A DNA stretch of 64,000 bases from JADJYF01 sp965278995 (GCA_965278995.1 OZ257136.1:3720001-3784000); one strand, 5' to 3'; counted from the first letter of the stretch, positions 34,443 through 43,126 are shown. Notes: generated by a model not told the origin, from the letters alone. Numbers and translations are program-made.

Positions 34443-35437
34443 GTGGCGAACTCGCGCTTATCGACGTTCACAGTCACGTCGTCCCACCCGGCTTTCCGCC
34501 TAATCCATCGCCAGGCAGCAACGCGCGCTGGCCATGTCTGTGCATGACCAGCGCTGATAAAGGCGTCATCGAAATTGCCGGCAAAGCATTTCGCGAACTC
34601 GATTCACGTTCATGGGATTGCAACCGGCGTCTGCTAGAGATGGATAACGACGGCATCGCCGCTCAGGTGCTGTCGCCGATGCCCGAGCTATTGTCATACT
34701 GGTTCACGCCCGGCGACGGGCTGGAAATGGCGCGCTACGTCAATCACGTGCTGGCCGATATGGTGGCGCAGTCGCCGACACGCTTTCACGCGTTGGGCAT
34801 GGTCCCGTTGCAGGATGTCGAGCTGGCGACGAAGGAACTGGCGCGGCTCTCGGCCGACGGCATGCGAGGCGTGGAGATTGGCAGCAACATCAACGGCATC
34901 GTGCTGGGCGACCCGCGCTTCGAGGAATTCTTCGCGGAAGCGGCGCGCCTGGATCTGGCCGTGTTCGTGCACGCGCTGCATCCGGTTGGCGCCGAGCGTC
35001 TGGGCGAATTTCCCGATCTGATCCCCTACGCCGCTTTTCCGCTCGATACCGGGCTCGCTGCGATCACTCTGATCCGGGCCGGCGTGCCTGAGAGGCATCC
35101 TGCTCTGCGTCTGGGTTTCAGTCACGGCGGCGGCGCTGTTGTACCGCTCGTTCATCGTCTGCAGCATGGCTGGACGGTGAGCAACGGCTTCGATGGCCAA
35201 CTCCCGCGCGGGCCACGCGATTACGCAGCGCGTTTTTACTACGACAGCCTGGTCTATGCGAACGACTATCTGCTGCATCTGGTCGAGGCTTTCGCACCCG
35301 GCCAGATCTTCGCCGGAACCGACTATCCCTATGCTATCGAACAGAAAGCGTTGCGCCAGTTTCTGGGCTCGCTGTCAGCGCGCCACCAGCCAGCAGTCTT
35401 CGCAGACGCCGCCCGGCGTTTCCTGGGACTCGGTTGA
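34439..35437 (+). CDS. Amidohydrolase-2 (ACMSD-type) decarboxylase/hydrolase
   Basis: 332 residues of the amidohydrolase-2 family. HSHVVPPGFPP carries the N-terminal HxH, FVHALHP and FSHGGGAV hold later His positions, and AGTDYPYAIEQ the conserved Asp. Relatives include ACMSD and several aromatic or muconate-type carboxy-lyases, so decarboxylation of a ring-cleavage product or aromatic acid is likely. It starts with GTG overlapping the SDR stop (GTGA). Confidence 0.85.
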   Translation: MSGELALIDVHSHVVPPGFPPNPSPGSNARWPCLCMTSADKGVIEIAGKAFRELDSRSWDCNRRLLEMDNDGIAAQVLSPMPELLSYWFTPGDGLEMARYVNHVLADMVAQSPTRFHALGMVPLQDVELATKELARLSADGMRGVEIGSNINGIVLGDPRFEEFFAEAARLDLAVFVHALHPVGAERLGEFPDLIPYAAFPLDTGLAAITLIRAGVPERHPALRLGFSHGGGAVVPLVHRLQHGWTVSNGFDGQLPRGPRDYAARFYYDSLVYANDYLLHLVEAFAPGQIFAGTDYPYAIEQKALRQFLGSLSARHQPAVFADAARRFLGLG

Positions 35438-35478
35438 ACGTGCAGGCTATAATTCACGACTGCCCTGGAGTACACCTG

Positions 35479-36657
35479 ATGAGTTCACGTATTGGCTTCG
35501 GCATCTTTCTCGCACCGTTTCATCGTGCCGGCGAGAATCCGACTCTGGCACTCGAACGCGATCTCGAGTTGATTCAGTGGCTGGACGCGCTTGGCTACGA
35601 CGAAGCCTGGGTCGGCGAACATCACTCGGCCGGTAGCGAGATCATCGCATCTCCGGAAATCTTCATAGCCGCGGCGGCGGCGCGAACGCGCCATATCCGT
35701 CTCGGCACCGGTGTCATCAGCGTGGGCTATCACAATCCGCTGTGGGTGGCGGAACGCATCGTGCTGCTCGATCATCTGACGCGCGGGCGAATCATGCTCG
35801 GCGTGGGGCCCGGGTCGCTGCCGACTGATGCCGCGATGATCGGTATTCCACAATCAGACACACGCGACCTGCTTGAGCAGGGTTTCGACGTCATCATGCG
35901 CCTGCTGACGACGGAAGAGCCGGTGACGTTCCAGAATCAGCGCTGGGACCTGCGTGATGCCGTGCTGCATCTACGCCCTTATTCCAACCCGCTGTTCAAT
36001 ATTGCCGTGGCCGCTGTTGCTTCGCCGTCCGGCCCGCGACTGGCCGGAAAGCATGGCGTCGGCCTGTTGTCGCTGGGTGCGACGCAGGCTGCCGGCTTCG
36101 ATGCACTGGCCATGCACTGGGATGTGATGGAACAGCGCGCCGCGCAATTCGGCACAGTGGCCGATCGCGCCCAGTGGCGCCTCGTCGGCATGGTCCATTG
36201 CGCTGAAACGCGCGAGCAGGCTTACAAGGATGTCGAGTACGGCATCGAGTCATGGTTCCGCTATTTCCAGACCGTCGCCGGACTGCCGCACATGAATGTG
36301 CAGGGCAACGAAGTCTGCGAGATGATCGACTACGTCGTTGAGGGCGGCCTCGGCGCCATCGGCACACCAGACGACTGCAAGATGCAGATTGATAAACTGA
36401 TGGCACAATCGAACGGTGGTTTCGGCACCTATCTGATGCTAGCGCATGAATGGGCCAACACTCAGGCGACTCGGCGCAGCTATGAATTGATTGCGAAATA
36501 TGTGATGCCGGAATTCCAGGGCCAGGCGCAGAGCACGCGAAATGCGGTAACCCGCGCACGCGCTCAACGCGCCACATTGGTCGAACAACAGGCCGCCGCA
36601 CTGGCCGCGATGAGCGCCCGGCACGAAGCGGAACTGGCCGCCATGCGCAAGTCCTAG
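35479..36657 (+). CDS. Luciferase-like (LLM class) monooxygenase with charged tail
   Basis: 392 residues: LGYDEAWVGEHHSAGSEIIASPEIF (about 41-65 in pieces), RHIRLGTGVISVGYHNP, LDHLTRGRIMLGVGPGSLPTDA, GTPDDCKMQIDKL. This resembles the limonene-monooxygenase-like branch of FMN-dependent enzymes. The last 40 residues, rich in Ala, Gln and Arg (a probable helix ending HEAELAAMRKS), extend past the usual fold. ATG 35479 is chosen over an upstream GTG overlapping the amidohydrolase. Confidence 0.87.
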   Translation: MSSRIGFGIFLAPFHRAGENPTLALERDLELIQWLDALGYDEAWVGEHHSAGSEIIASPEIFIAAAAARTRHIRLGTGVISVGYHNPLWVAERIVLLDHLTRGRIMLGVGPGSLPTDAAMIGIPQSDTRDLLEQGFDVIMRLLTTEEPVTFQNQRWDLRDAVLHLRPYSNPLFNIAVAAVASPSGPRLAGKHGVGLLSLGATQAAGFDALAMHWDVMEQRAAQFGTVADRAQWRLVGMVHCAETREQAYKDVEYGIESWFRYFQTVAGLPHMNVQGNEVCEMIDYVVEGGLGAIGTPDDCKMQIDKLMAQSNGGFGTYLMLAHEWANTQATRRSYELIAKYVMPEFQGQAQSTRNAVTRARAQRATLVEQQAAALAAMSARHEAELAAMRKS

Positions 36658-36684
36658 TCACTTATTTCAATCGGGAGTGAACGC

Positions 36685-37482
36685 ATGAGCTTGGAACAGG
36701 AACGGATCGACTATGCGGTTGCCGACGGCGTTGCCGTACTGCGCATGAACCGTGCCCCGGTCAACGCGATCGACCATCCGATGATCGATGCCATCCACGC
36801 CGCGTTATTGCGCGCCGATGCCGACGATGCCGTGCGCGCCATCATCATCACCAGCGCTATCGATCGGATGTTTTGCGGTGGGATGGACCTCAAGATGGTC
36901 CAGCGCGGCGATGGCCTGGCGCTCCGCGATTTCGTCTACAAGTTCTACATGAAAACACTGGATATCCAGTACGCACTCCGCAAACCGACCATTGCCGTGG
37001 TCAACGGGCCGGCCCGCGGTGCCGGTATGACGCTCTCGATTTCCTGCGACATGATCCTTGCCGCCGACGATATCGATCTCGGTTATCCCGAAATCGATAT
37101 CGGTCTCATCCCGGCAATCCATTTCGTCCATCTTCCGCGCCAGATCTCTCGGCACAAGGCTTTCGAGCTGCTGTTCACCGGAACACCGATACCCGCGCGT
37201 GATGCCGTCGATATGGGCCTTATCAATCACGCCGTTCCACGCGCTGAGTTGATGGATCGGGCAATTGCTCTGGCCGGCGTCCTGGCGAAGAAATCGCCGA
37301 CCATCATGGCGCTCGCTCGGCAGTCCTATCAGCGCGCGAACGATCTTGATTATCGGCGCAATGTCGAGAATCAGATTGAGACCCTGTGCAACGTGTTCGA
37401 GACGAAGGATGGGCGCGAAGGGCTGCTGGCGTTTGTGGAGAAACGGGCGGCGCGGTGGGTGTATCCGAGCTCGAACAAATAA
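36685..37482 (+). CDS. Enoyl-CoA hydratase/isomerase family protein
   Basis: 265 residues, crotonase fold: MFCGGMDLKMVQRGD (oxyanion loop, about 59-73), VNGPARGAGMTLSISCDM and DIDLGYPEIDIGLIPAIH. At the first hydratase Glu position (GGG-xE) the sequence has MTLSIS, so one of the two usual catalytic Glu residues seems to be absent; the second (YPEIDIGL) is present. It may therefore be an isomerase or hydrolase rather than a standard hydratase. Last gene of the plus-strand run from 27258. Confidence 0.85.
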   Translation: MSLEQERIDYAVADGVAVLRMNRAPVNAIDHPMIDAIHAALLRADADDAVRAIIITSAIDRMFCGGMDLKMVQRGDGLALRDFVYKFYMKTLDIQYALRKPTIAVVNGPARGAGMTLSISCDMILAADDIDLGYPEIDIGLIPAIHFVHLPRQISRHKAFELLFTGTPIPARDAVDMGLINHAVPRAELMDRAIALAGVLAKKSPTIMALARQSYQRANDLDYRRNVENQIETLCNVFETKDGREGLLAFVEKRAARWVYPSSNK

Positions 37483-37524
37483 GTTTAGCTCCGCAGCAAT
37501 TTTTCAGCAGTAAGGCCAGCGAGG

Positions 37525-37636
37525 CGTGCGGGGGTGGGCTATTTGCGGCGGAACACGCTGTGAATACATCCATGTACGCTCCGGCGCCGCATCCCAGCGG
37601 CGCAGGGTCCCGCCGCAAATAGCCCACCCCCACACG
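37525..37636. repeat. Cruciform-type inverted-repeat element, copy B
   Basis: Arms at 37525-37551 and 37610-37636 are complementary over 27 nt with one mismatch. Read on the minus strand, the interior (GGGACC-n-TGCGCCGC, then GCGGCGCC-n-GAGC, TACAtGGATGTA and GCGTGT) matches copy A at 1187-1295, while the arms differ completely. It lies between two converging genes, where it may also work as a bidirectional terminator. Confidence 0.82.
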
Positions 37637-37668
37637 TTCTGGCGCGTTGCTGGATCCCGGTGCGCGTT

Positions 37669-38736
37669 TCAGAGTGAGTTCTTCGCCAATTCGCGTTCGA
37701 TAATTTGATCGACGTGCGCTACTGGTATCGCAATGATCTTACTGCTACCGAATGCGCCGGCCTCTATGGGGATCTGTTCGCCATAAGGCGAGCGAAATTT
37801 GTGCGGGTTGGTGTGTCCGTAGAGTTTGATGGTGGGCCGGCCACCGGCGGAGAGTAAGTGGCCGCCGCCGGAGTCGTTGCTGAGCGAAAAGGTGAGGCGT
37901 TGCGCAAGGGCGATAGTAGCCAAAGGCCCGCTGGCGCCGCGCATTGCGGCTTCTTCTTCGATGAATCGTACGCCGGGAACGCCTTCGGCAATCGCCTGGC
38001 GCAGCGCTAGCTCTTCCGGCCCGAGAAGGAATATCGGGGTCCGCCCTCGCACGGCCTGTCGACGCGCGAGTTCGATGAACCGCTCGGCGGGCCAACGCTT
38101 ACTGGCGCCGCCGGCTCCGGGGCAGAAGCCGATGTACAGCGCCCCATCCGGCAGCAGTGCTGTTGCAATAGATGTCAATTCGTGGGGCACTTCGATAACA
38201 GCTCTCGGTTCCAACGTGACGCCGGCGGCGAGCGACATCAGTGCGCTGAAGCGTTCATAGGCAGAGGCCGCGTTGTAGTCGATTGCCGGCCTGCAGGTCG
38301 AAAAGCGGAAACCCCACGCCGGGGAGATAAACGTCGTGCAGTCAACCCGACGCAAGGCCAGCGTGTCGCGCAGGCGTGCTTCCGTCGATACGATCGTGTC
38401 GTAGCGGCTCGCCAGCAAGGTTGGAAGCATGCCCAACCACCGTTGCCCAAGACCACTGCTGGAATGGATCTCGTCGATCAGTCCGGTGGCGAACGGCGCA
38501 AGACGCGTCGCGAATATCGACGGCCGCAAACCGGTCACCCAGTGCACGCGGGTATGCGGGCAAGCCGCACGAAATGCACGCAGCACGGGATATTTCAGCA
38601 GCGCGTCACCGATGCGATCTCCCGTGACGTAGACAAGCAGCGAACCCGGTTCAGTATTCAGCGTACTGCTTCTGTTCGACGACACCGGAATCGAGCAGCT
38701 GATTGATACGGGTTTTAAGAGCGAAACGCCGATCAT
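37669..38736 (-). CDS. Glycosyltransferase family 9 (heptosyltransferase-like)
   Basis: About 320-355 residues. GT9 landmarks are VYVTGDRIGDALLKYPVLRAF near the start, FCPGAGGASKRWPAERFIELA, and SNDSGGGHLLSAGGRPTIKLYG with the donor-site residues. They transfer heptose or another sugar to lipopolysaccharide core or similar glycans. The true start is uncertain: homology begins about residue 34 of the frame (near 38650), within or just beyond the end of the preceding gene, and no ATG is available there, so 38736 is the nearest upstream ATG. It follows DUF6165 and FkbM genes on the same strand. Confidence 0.82.
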   Translation of the reverse strand: MIGVSLLKPVSISCSIPVSSNRSSTLNTEPGSLLVYVTGDRIGDALLKYPVLRAFRAACPHTRVHWVTGLRPSIFATRLAPFATGLIDEIHSSSGLGQRWLGMLPTLLASRYDTIVSTEARLRDTLALRRVDCTTFISPAWGFRFSTCRPAIDYNAASAYERFSALMSLAAGVTLEPRAVIEVPHELTSIATALLPDGALYIGFCPGAGGASKRWPAERFIELARRQAVRGRTPIFLLGPEELALRQAIAEGVPGVRFIEEEAAMRGASGPLATIALAQRLTFSLSNDSGGGHLLSAGGRPTIKLYGHTNPHKFRSPYGEQIPIEAGAFGSSKIIAIPVAHVDQIIERELAKNSL

Positions 38737-39037
38737 TGGTCTGGTAGACGGCGCGCGCAAGTTCGATGAATTCGGCGTCGAACCGTTGCGCCGCTTCCAG
38801 CGCGCGGATGCTGTCTTCGATTTCCCACAGCGTTTCGTTCACTGCTTTCAGTTCGATACGCACGGCGCTGACTTCGGGATGTGCCGTTTGCAGCGGTGCC
38901 CAGGCGTCCAGCAGCACTGCAAGTTCGTGGCGTACGTGACTGAGTTTGCCGGCGTCGCTGACGCGCTCGGCCTTGATCTCGAGGATGGTTAGCTTGTCGA
39001 TCAGTTCACCGAAAGAGATCTGAACATTGGCGCTCAT
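38651..39037 (-). CDS. DUF6165-like small protein
   Basis: 128 residues, helical throughout, beginning VQISFGELIDKLTILEIKAERV and ending DRRFALKTRINQLLDSG. I recognise the DUF6165 pattern, a short protein encoded beside glycosyltransferases in surface-glycan loci; its function is unknown. It overlaps the FkbM gene by 4 bp and the GT9 frame downstream, indicating a tightly coupled unit. Confidence 0.72.
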   Translation of the reverse strand: MSANVQISFGELIDKLTILEIKAERVSDAGKLSHVRHELAVLLDAWAPLQTAHPEVSAVRIELKAVNETLWEIEDSIRALEAAQRFDAEFIELARAVYQTNDRRFALKTRINQLLDSGVVEQKQYAEY

Positions 39038-39930
39038 GCCGTTGGAGCCTCCGTCACTGGCGCGCCCGTCGTTACAGCCGTTGCGTCAGCTCTGGCCGCC
39101 GCCCAGGAGGTGTTGCGGTACAGTCGATTTCGCCCCGACCCACTGGCACGCACGTGTGCGTCCTCGACGAAACCGAGCTCGCGTAATGGTCCTTCGAGCT
39201 CACTCTCGATGGTCGCAGGGCTACGGTGTTCAACTTCCATGAGCAGCGATTCTACCTGCGGCAACGTGCGGCGGGCACCTGCCAGGATATCCTGCTCGGT
39301 GCCGTCGACGTCCATCTTGATATAGCGCGGCACCGGCAGGCCAAGCGTGGTGACGAGATCGTCTAGCGCATATGTCATGACAGTCTGGGAGTAACTCGGC
39401 GGCTCGCTGCGCTGAACCGCAAACGCAGCGCCCAGCGCAGCGCCGCCGACGCCCGCACCGACCTGGCGCATATGCAGCTGTTCGAGTCCGCTGTGTGTCG
39501 CAAGCGCTATGCACAAAGGGATAACGTGACGGGCCAGCGGGTTCAGCGCCAGATGCTCGACCAGCAGGCCGAAATTGATGCCGTTAGGTTCGACAGCGAC
39601 GACCTTCAGCGCCGGATTCAACGCCGCATACAGCGTGTAGATGCCGATATTCGCACCGACATCGAGAAACACGGCGCCGTCGGCGAACGTGTCGATATAG
39701 GCCAGCGTTTCCGGTTCGTCGCTGAAAAATCGGGCGACCGTACTCGCACAATGCGCACTTCGCAACGCATGCATTCGCAATTGCCCGCGCGGACAGTCAA
39801 TGACAGCGATGCTGTCGGATTCGAGCGACTCTATCAGGCGAGCAACCGTGCGATTGCGCTGCCGCGCGCTCATCGGCGCAGTTACACCACGGACCAGAGC
39901 CAGACTCAAGGCAGCGAACATTCGGCTCAT
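39034..39930 (-). CDS. FkbM-family methyltransferase
   Basis: 298 residues. SAM-binding VFLDVGANIGIYTLYAAL (about 93-110), VVAVEPNGINFGLL, and YIKMDVDGTEQDILAG are the FkbM hallmarks. These enzymes O-methylate sugars or other small groups; the adjoining GT9 gene points to modification of a surface polysaccharide. First gene of the three-gene minus-strand unit. Confidence 0.88.
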   Translation of the reverse strand: MSRMFAALSLALVRGVTAPMSARQRNRTVARLIESLESDSIAVIDCPRGQLRMHALRSAHCASTVARFFSDEPETLAYIDTFADGAVFLDVGANIGIYTLYAALNPALKVVAVEPNGINFGLLVEHLALNPLARHVIPLCIALATHSGLEQLHMRQVGAGVGGAALGAAFAVQRSEPPSYSQTVMTYALDDLVTTLGLPVPRYIKMDVDGTEQDILAGARRTLPQVESLLMEVEHRSPATIESELEGPLRELGFVEDAHVRASGSGRNRLYRNTSWAAARADATAVTTGAPVTEAPTA

Positions 39931-40068
39931 GGGGCGCGGAATACCGTAACGGGTGGAGGGCTGTTAGCGTATTGCGGGGCGCCGCAAAACGCCATCGCGG
40001 CATATAGTGGTGCTCCCGGTATACCATGCGCCATTGTCCTGCCTATCGCCCCCTGGAGGAACTCTACA

Positions 40069-41130
40069 ATGGAATTCGGCGTCGCATTCACTTCGCGCAT
40101 TGGCGACTACGACCTGGTCGCGCTGGCCGAATCGCTCGGCTACGACCAGGCCTGGTTTTTCGACTCGCAGATGATCTATTCCGACGTCTACGCGACGATG
40201 GCAGTTGCTGCGCGCGAAACCAGACGGATTCGCCTCGCTACCGGCGTCGCTGTGCCAACCACGCGCATGGCACCAGTCATTGCGCATTCGATTGCCAGCA
40301 TTGCGGAGCTCGCGCCCGGACGCGTCGAGCTTGGCGTCGGCAACGGTAACACCGCCAGGCTCACCATGGGTCTGCGCCCGGTGCCGCTGCCGCGGATGAA
40401 GCGAGAGATCCGTCTGATTCAGGCATTACTACGCGGCGAGGCGGCGCTGCATGAGTGCGAAGGCGAGTCGCATCTCGTTCAACTGTTGCATCGCCAGCAC
40501 GGTTTTATCCATCTCGAGCACAAGATCCCATTGACCTTGTCCGCTTTCGGCGAAAAAACGCTGGCCTACTGTGGCGCCGAATGCGACGCGCATCTGACAT
40601 GGAATCCGACGCCGCCGATGCTGCGCGCTGCGCGCGAGACCCTGGCGACCGGCGCGCGCAAAGTGGGCCGCAACCCCGACGACATTCCATCGAAAGCAAT
40701 TTTTCCACTGGCGCTGCTGCGACCTGGCGAGACTTCGGCCAGTCCCCGCGTGTTGAAGAGCATTGGCCCGTTCATCACCAATCTGCTGCATACGATGTGC
40801 GAATGGGAAGGCGGACTGTTGCCGTCGGACCCGAAAATCGCCGATCTCGTCCATCGCTACCGCGACTACGTCGAGGGATTGCCGATGGACAGGCGGCATC
40901 TGCTGCTGCACGAAGGTCATCTGATCTACACGCGTGACGATGAACGCAATTTCATCACGCCAGAAGGCGCCGAAGTGGCGGCCCTGATCGGCGACCCGGA
41001 CGCCATCATCGCCAACATCCGCGCACTCGAACGTGAAGGTCTGACCCATTTCGCGTTCCAACTCACCGACGATCCGGTAGGCCAGATGCAGTCCTTCGCC
41101 GAAACAGTGATCCGGCGCTACTACGCCTGA
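40069..41130 (+). CDS. Luciferase-like (LLM class) monooxygenase
   Basis: 353 residues: LAESLGYDQAWFFDSQMIYSD (in two pieces, about 19-39), RRIRLATGVAVPTTRMAPVIAHSIASI, RVELGVGNGNTARLTMG. The start is ATG 40069 behind GGAGGA; a frame reaching 39472 is antisense to FkbM and rejected. Related to the methylenetetrahydromethanopterin-reductase-like/alkanal monooxygenase branch. It converges with a TetR gene only 7 nt away. Confidence 0.87.
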   Translation: MEFGVAFTSRIGDYDLVALAESLGYDQAWFFDSQMIYSDVYATMAVAARETRRIRLATGVAVPTTRMAPVIAHSIASIAELAPGRVELGVGNGNTARLTMGLRPVPLPRMKREIRLIQALLRGEAALHECEGESHLVQLLHRQHGFIHLEHKIPLTLSAFGEKTLAYCGAECDAHLTWNPTPPMLRAARETLATGARKVGRNPDDIPSKAIFPLALLRPGETSASPRVLKSIGPFITNLLHTMCEWEGGLLPSDPKIADLVHRYRDYVEGLPMDRRHLLLHEGHLIYTRDDERNFITPEGAEVAALIGDPDAIIANIRALEREGLTHFAFQLTDDPVGQMQSFAETVIRRYYA

Positions 41131-41137
41131 GTGACGT

Positions 41138-41737
41138 TCACTCGTCGAGCGCGCCGGCCATTGCCCGCTGGAGGACACGCGCAAGCTCGCCGTGTTCGAA
41201 TCCCGGGTTCATGACCGCGCGATTCGTCACGCCTTCGAACATCGCCATCATGAGTTCGACCGCAGCCGGGTCTATTGGCGTCACTTTGCCACGCGCTTCG
41301 CGCGCCACCTGGATCACGTGGGTCAGGATCGTACGCACGCGAGCATCGGCCTGCTGAAGGACTTCGGCGACGCGCGGATTGCGTGCCGCCTCTGCCAGGA
41401 TCTCGAGCCACAGGCCGACGAATTCTTCCTCGGCACGTTCGTCGATGCCGATGCCGACGCGTTCGATCATGGCGGCGAAAACGTCATCGGCGCATTCGAA
41501 CTGTGCAATCAATGTGATCCAGTATTCGACGCGACGATTGACGATCGCGGCGATGATCGCTTCCTTATTTTCGAAAAAATGATAGATGTGACCAGCGCTC
41601 ATTCCAGCAAGCTTGGAGATCTCGGCGATGCTCGCACCGTGAAAACCATAGCGTCGGAAGCAGGTCGAGGCTGCGTCCAATACTTGCTCATAGCGCGCGC
41701 GCGCGCGATCGCTCGGCACTGCCCTGTTATCCCCCAT
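41138..41737 (-). CDS. TetR-family transcriptional regulator
   Basis: 199 residues. The N-terminal TetR HTH reads YEQVLDAASTCFRRYGFHGASIAEISKLAGMSAGHIYHFF and continues ENKEAI, an excellent match. The C-terminal domain resembles the AcrR-like ligand-binding type. ATG 41737 follows GGGGGAGAG; the longer frame to 41770 would run into the palindrome at 41764, which is a likely operator. Confidence 0.9.
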   Translation of the reverse strand: MGDNRAVPSDRARARYEQVLDAASTCFRRYGFHGASIAEISKLAGMSAGHIYHFFENKEAIIAAIVNRRVEYWITLIAQFECADDVFAAMIERVGIGIDERAEEEFVGLWLEILAEAARNPRVAEVLQQADARVRTILTHVIQVAREARGKVTPIDPAAVELMMAMFEGVTNRAVMNPGFEHGELARVLQRAMAGALDE

Positions 41738-41763
41738 CTGCTCTCCCCCAACCAAGGCATTAA

Positions 41764-41778
41764 CGTGCACGGTGCACG
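41764..41778. promoter_or_regulatory. Palindromic operator candidate upstream of the TetR gene
   Basis: A perfect 7-1-7 palindrome, CGTGCAC-G-GTGCACG, 27 nt upstream of the TetR start. This size and position are typical of an autoregulatory TetR operator. Confidence 0.55.
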
Positions 41779-42013
41779 CTGACGTCCTGTCAAATGAGCG
41801 ATCGAAACATCCTCAAAGAGAATGAAAATATAAACATTCGACGGACATTAGCAAGAGGCAAGCAGTACCATAGAGATCAACGAGTAAGGCGTATCAAGAG
41901 ACCGCGTGAACGGGTAGTCGGGTCTGCTCCAGTTGTTAGAATGCACGCTTCCAGGTCATGCGCCATTCTATTGTTCGACAGTACCTCAGGTATCGATTTG
42001 AAAGGAGATAGCC
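41779..42013. other. AT-richer intergenic stretch at the left edge of the island
   Basis: Base composition drops visibly here and stays low to 44742. An 80-codon plus frame (41794-42036) is open but has no RBS and no recognisable sequence. The only clear signal is AAGGAGAT at 42001-42008 in front of the GTG of the next gene. Confidence 0.4.
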
Positions 42014-42730
42014 GTGAAATGTGCCGTTTGTGGTGAGTCAGAGCTGTCGTTTTTTGCCCGAAAGAGCGACTGGCTATTTTCAAAATGCGCTCATTGCGGC
42101 TTTATATTTCTCGATCCGATGCCCACCCAGGCAGACCTGAATCAGCTGTACGGAGACGATCGCGGAATAACAGAAGTCCATTACCCGAAAGCCGCATCGC
42201 GGAAATCACGCGCATGGCGACGGGCTCTGATATTATCGCCGTGGACCTTCAAGAAATCAGTACTTGATCTAGGATGTGGCGGCGGATTCATGGCTAATGC
42301 TTTCCAACGTTTCGGCAGCCGGGCGGCAGGGTTGGATATTAATGATAAAGCGGTCAATTACGCACGCCGGAACTTCCCGCGTTGCGATTTCTTCAGTTCG
42401 TCATTCCATGTTTTCAATCCTCCGGACACATACGACTTTGTTTATTCTTCAGAGCTAATCGAGCATGTGAGCGAACTTCAGCTTTACATGGATCTTCTAA
42501 AGCGAGTAACGCGAATCGGAAGCCATGTCTACATCACGACACCAGACATAGGTAGCAAAAATGTGCCGCCAGATGTCGTCGATTGGGACGTTTTCTCACC
42601 CCCACATCACGTTCAATTTTTTGATGAATCCACGCTTGCCCTTCTGTTTTTGCGACATGGATTTACGCAAAAGAGAAGGTTCCCTGATAAGAAAGCGGGA
42701 CTTAAAGTGCTATTTCGGCGTGACGCCTGA
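42014..42730 (+). CDS. Class I SAM methyltransferase with N-terminal zinc ribbon
   Basis: 238 residues. The N-terminus has paired CxxC motifs (CAVCGE and CAHCGF, residues 3-6 and about 26-29), a zinc ribbon often seen in sugar- or natural-product-modifying methyltransferases. SAM-binding motif I is VLDLGCGGGFMANAFQ (about 83-98), followed by AGLDINDKAV and DFVYSSELIEHV. GTG start with a strong AAGGAGAT RBS. Codon use is less GC-rich than in the surrounding genes. The substrate is unknown. Confidence 0.85.
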   Translation: MKCAVCGESELSFFARKSDWLFSKCAHCGFIFLDPMPTQADLNQLYGDDRGITEVHYPKAASRKSRAWRRALILSPWTFKKSVLDLGCGGGFMANAFQRFGSRAAGLDINDKAVNYARRNFPRCDFFSSSFHVFNPPDTYDFVYSSELIEHVSELQLYMDLLKRVTRIGSHVYITTPDIGSKNVPPDVVDWDVFSPPHHVQFFDESTLALLFLRHGFTQKRRFPDKKAGLKVLFRRDA

Positions 42731-42748
42731 CCGGCTGGTAAAACCGAT

Positions 42749-43126
42749 TTATATTTGATTACGCCCCAGCATCCTGAGGGCTGCATTTCTTCCTGCACGC
42801 AAAATCGGATAAAGGGTCGCCGCCCGCCGACTGTCAGAGAAAACCCAATAATGGAATCTATTGAAGCAACCGATAGACCCCGTTAGAAGCGCAAGTTCCG
42901 TCATTGCTGCATCACCATGCGCAATGCGATCACCGATTTTAACAACCATTCCTTGGTTCAGATCAAAGCCTTGCTCCCTGATTTCTGCCAGAAGGGGATG
43001 CGTACCGCGTGCATCAATCAACTCGACTTTGTCGGCCAGGGCTTGAAGGCGAAGGACCTTGACATAAGCCGAGCAGAAAGGACACTCGCCGTCGTATACG
43101 ACCATTACTCTCCTGGTGTTATTCAT
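42749..43126 (-). CDS. DCC-family thiol-disulfide oxidoreductase (DUF393)
   Basis: 125 residues: VVYDGECPFCSAYVKVLR holds the defining D-x-x-CPxC motif (about residues 11-19), and the C-terminal half is helical. DCC proteins have a thioredoxin-like fold and are predicted redox enzymes. It converges with the methyltransferase and follows an HTTM gene on the same strand; DCC and HTTM proteins are frequent genomic partners. Confidence 0.85.
   Translation of the reverse strand: MNNTRRVMVVYDGECPFCSAYVKVLRLQALADKVELIDARGTHPLLAEIREQGFDLNQGMVVKIGDRIAHGDAAMTELALLTGSIGCFNRFHYWVFSDSRRAATLYPILRAGRNAALRMLGRNQI

Noticed and set aside
39472..40068. In-frame upstream extension of the LLM monooxygenase at 40069
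   Set aside because: It is antisense to the FkbM methyltransferase gene, and the ATG at 40069 has a GGAGGA ribosome binding site and starts at the family's first strand.
41794..42036. 80-codon plus-strand open frame between the TetR and methyltransferase genes
   Set aside because: No ribosome binding site, no recognisable composition or motif, and it overlaps the start of the methyltransferase gene.
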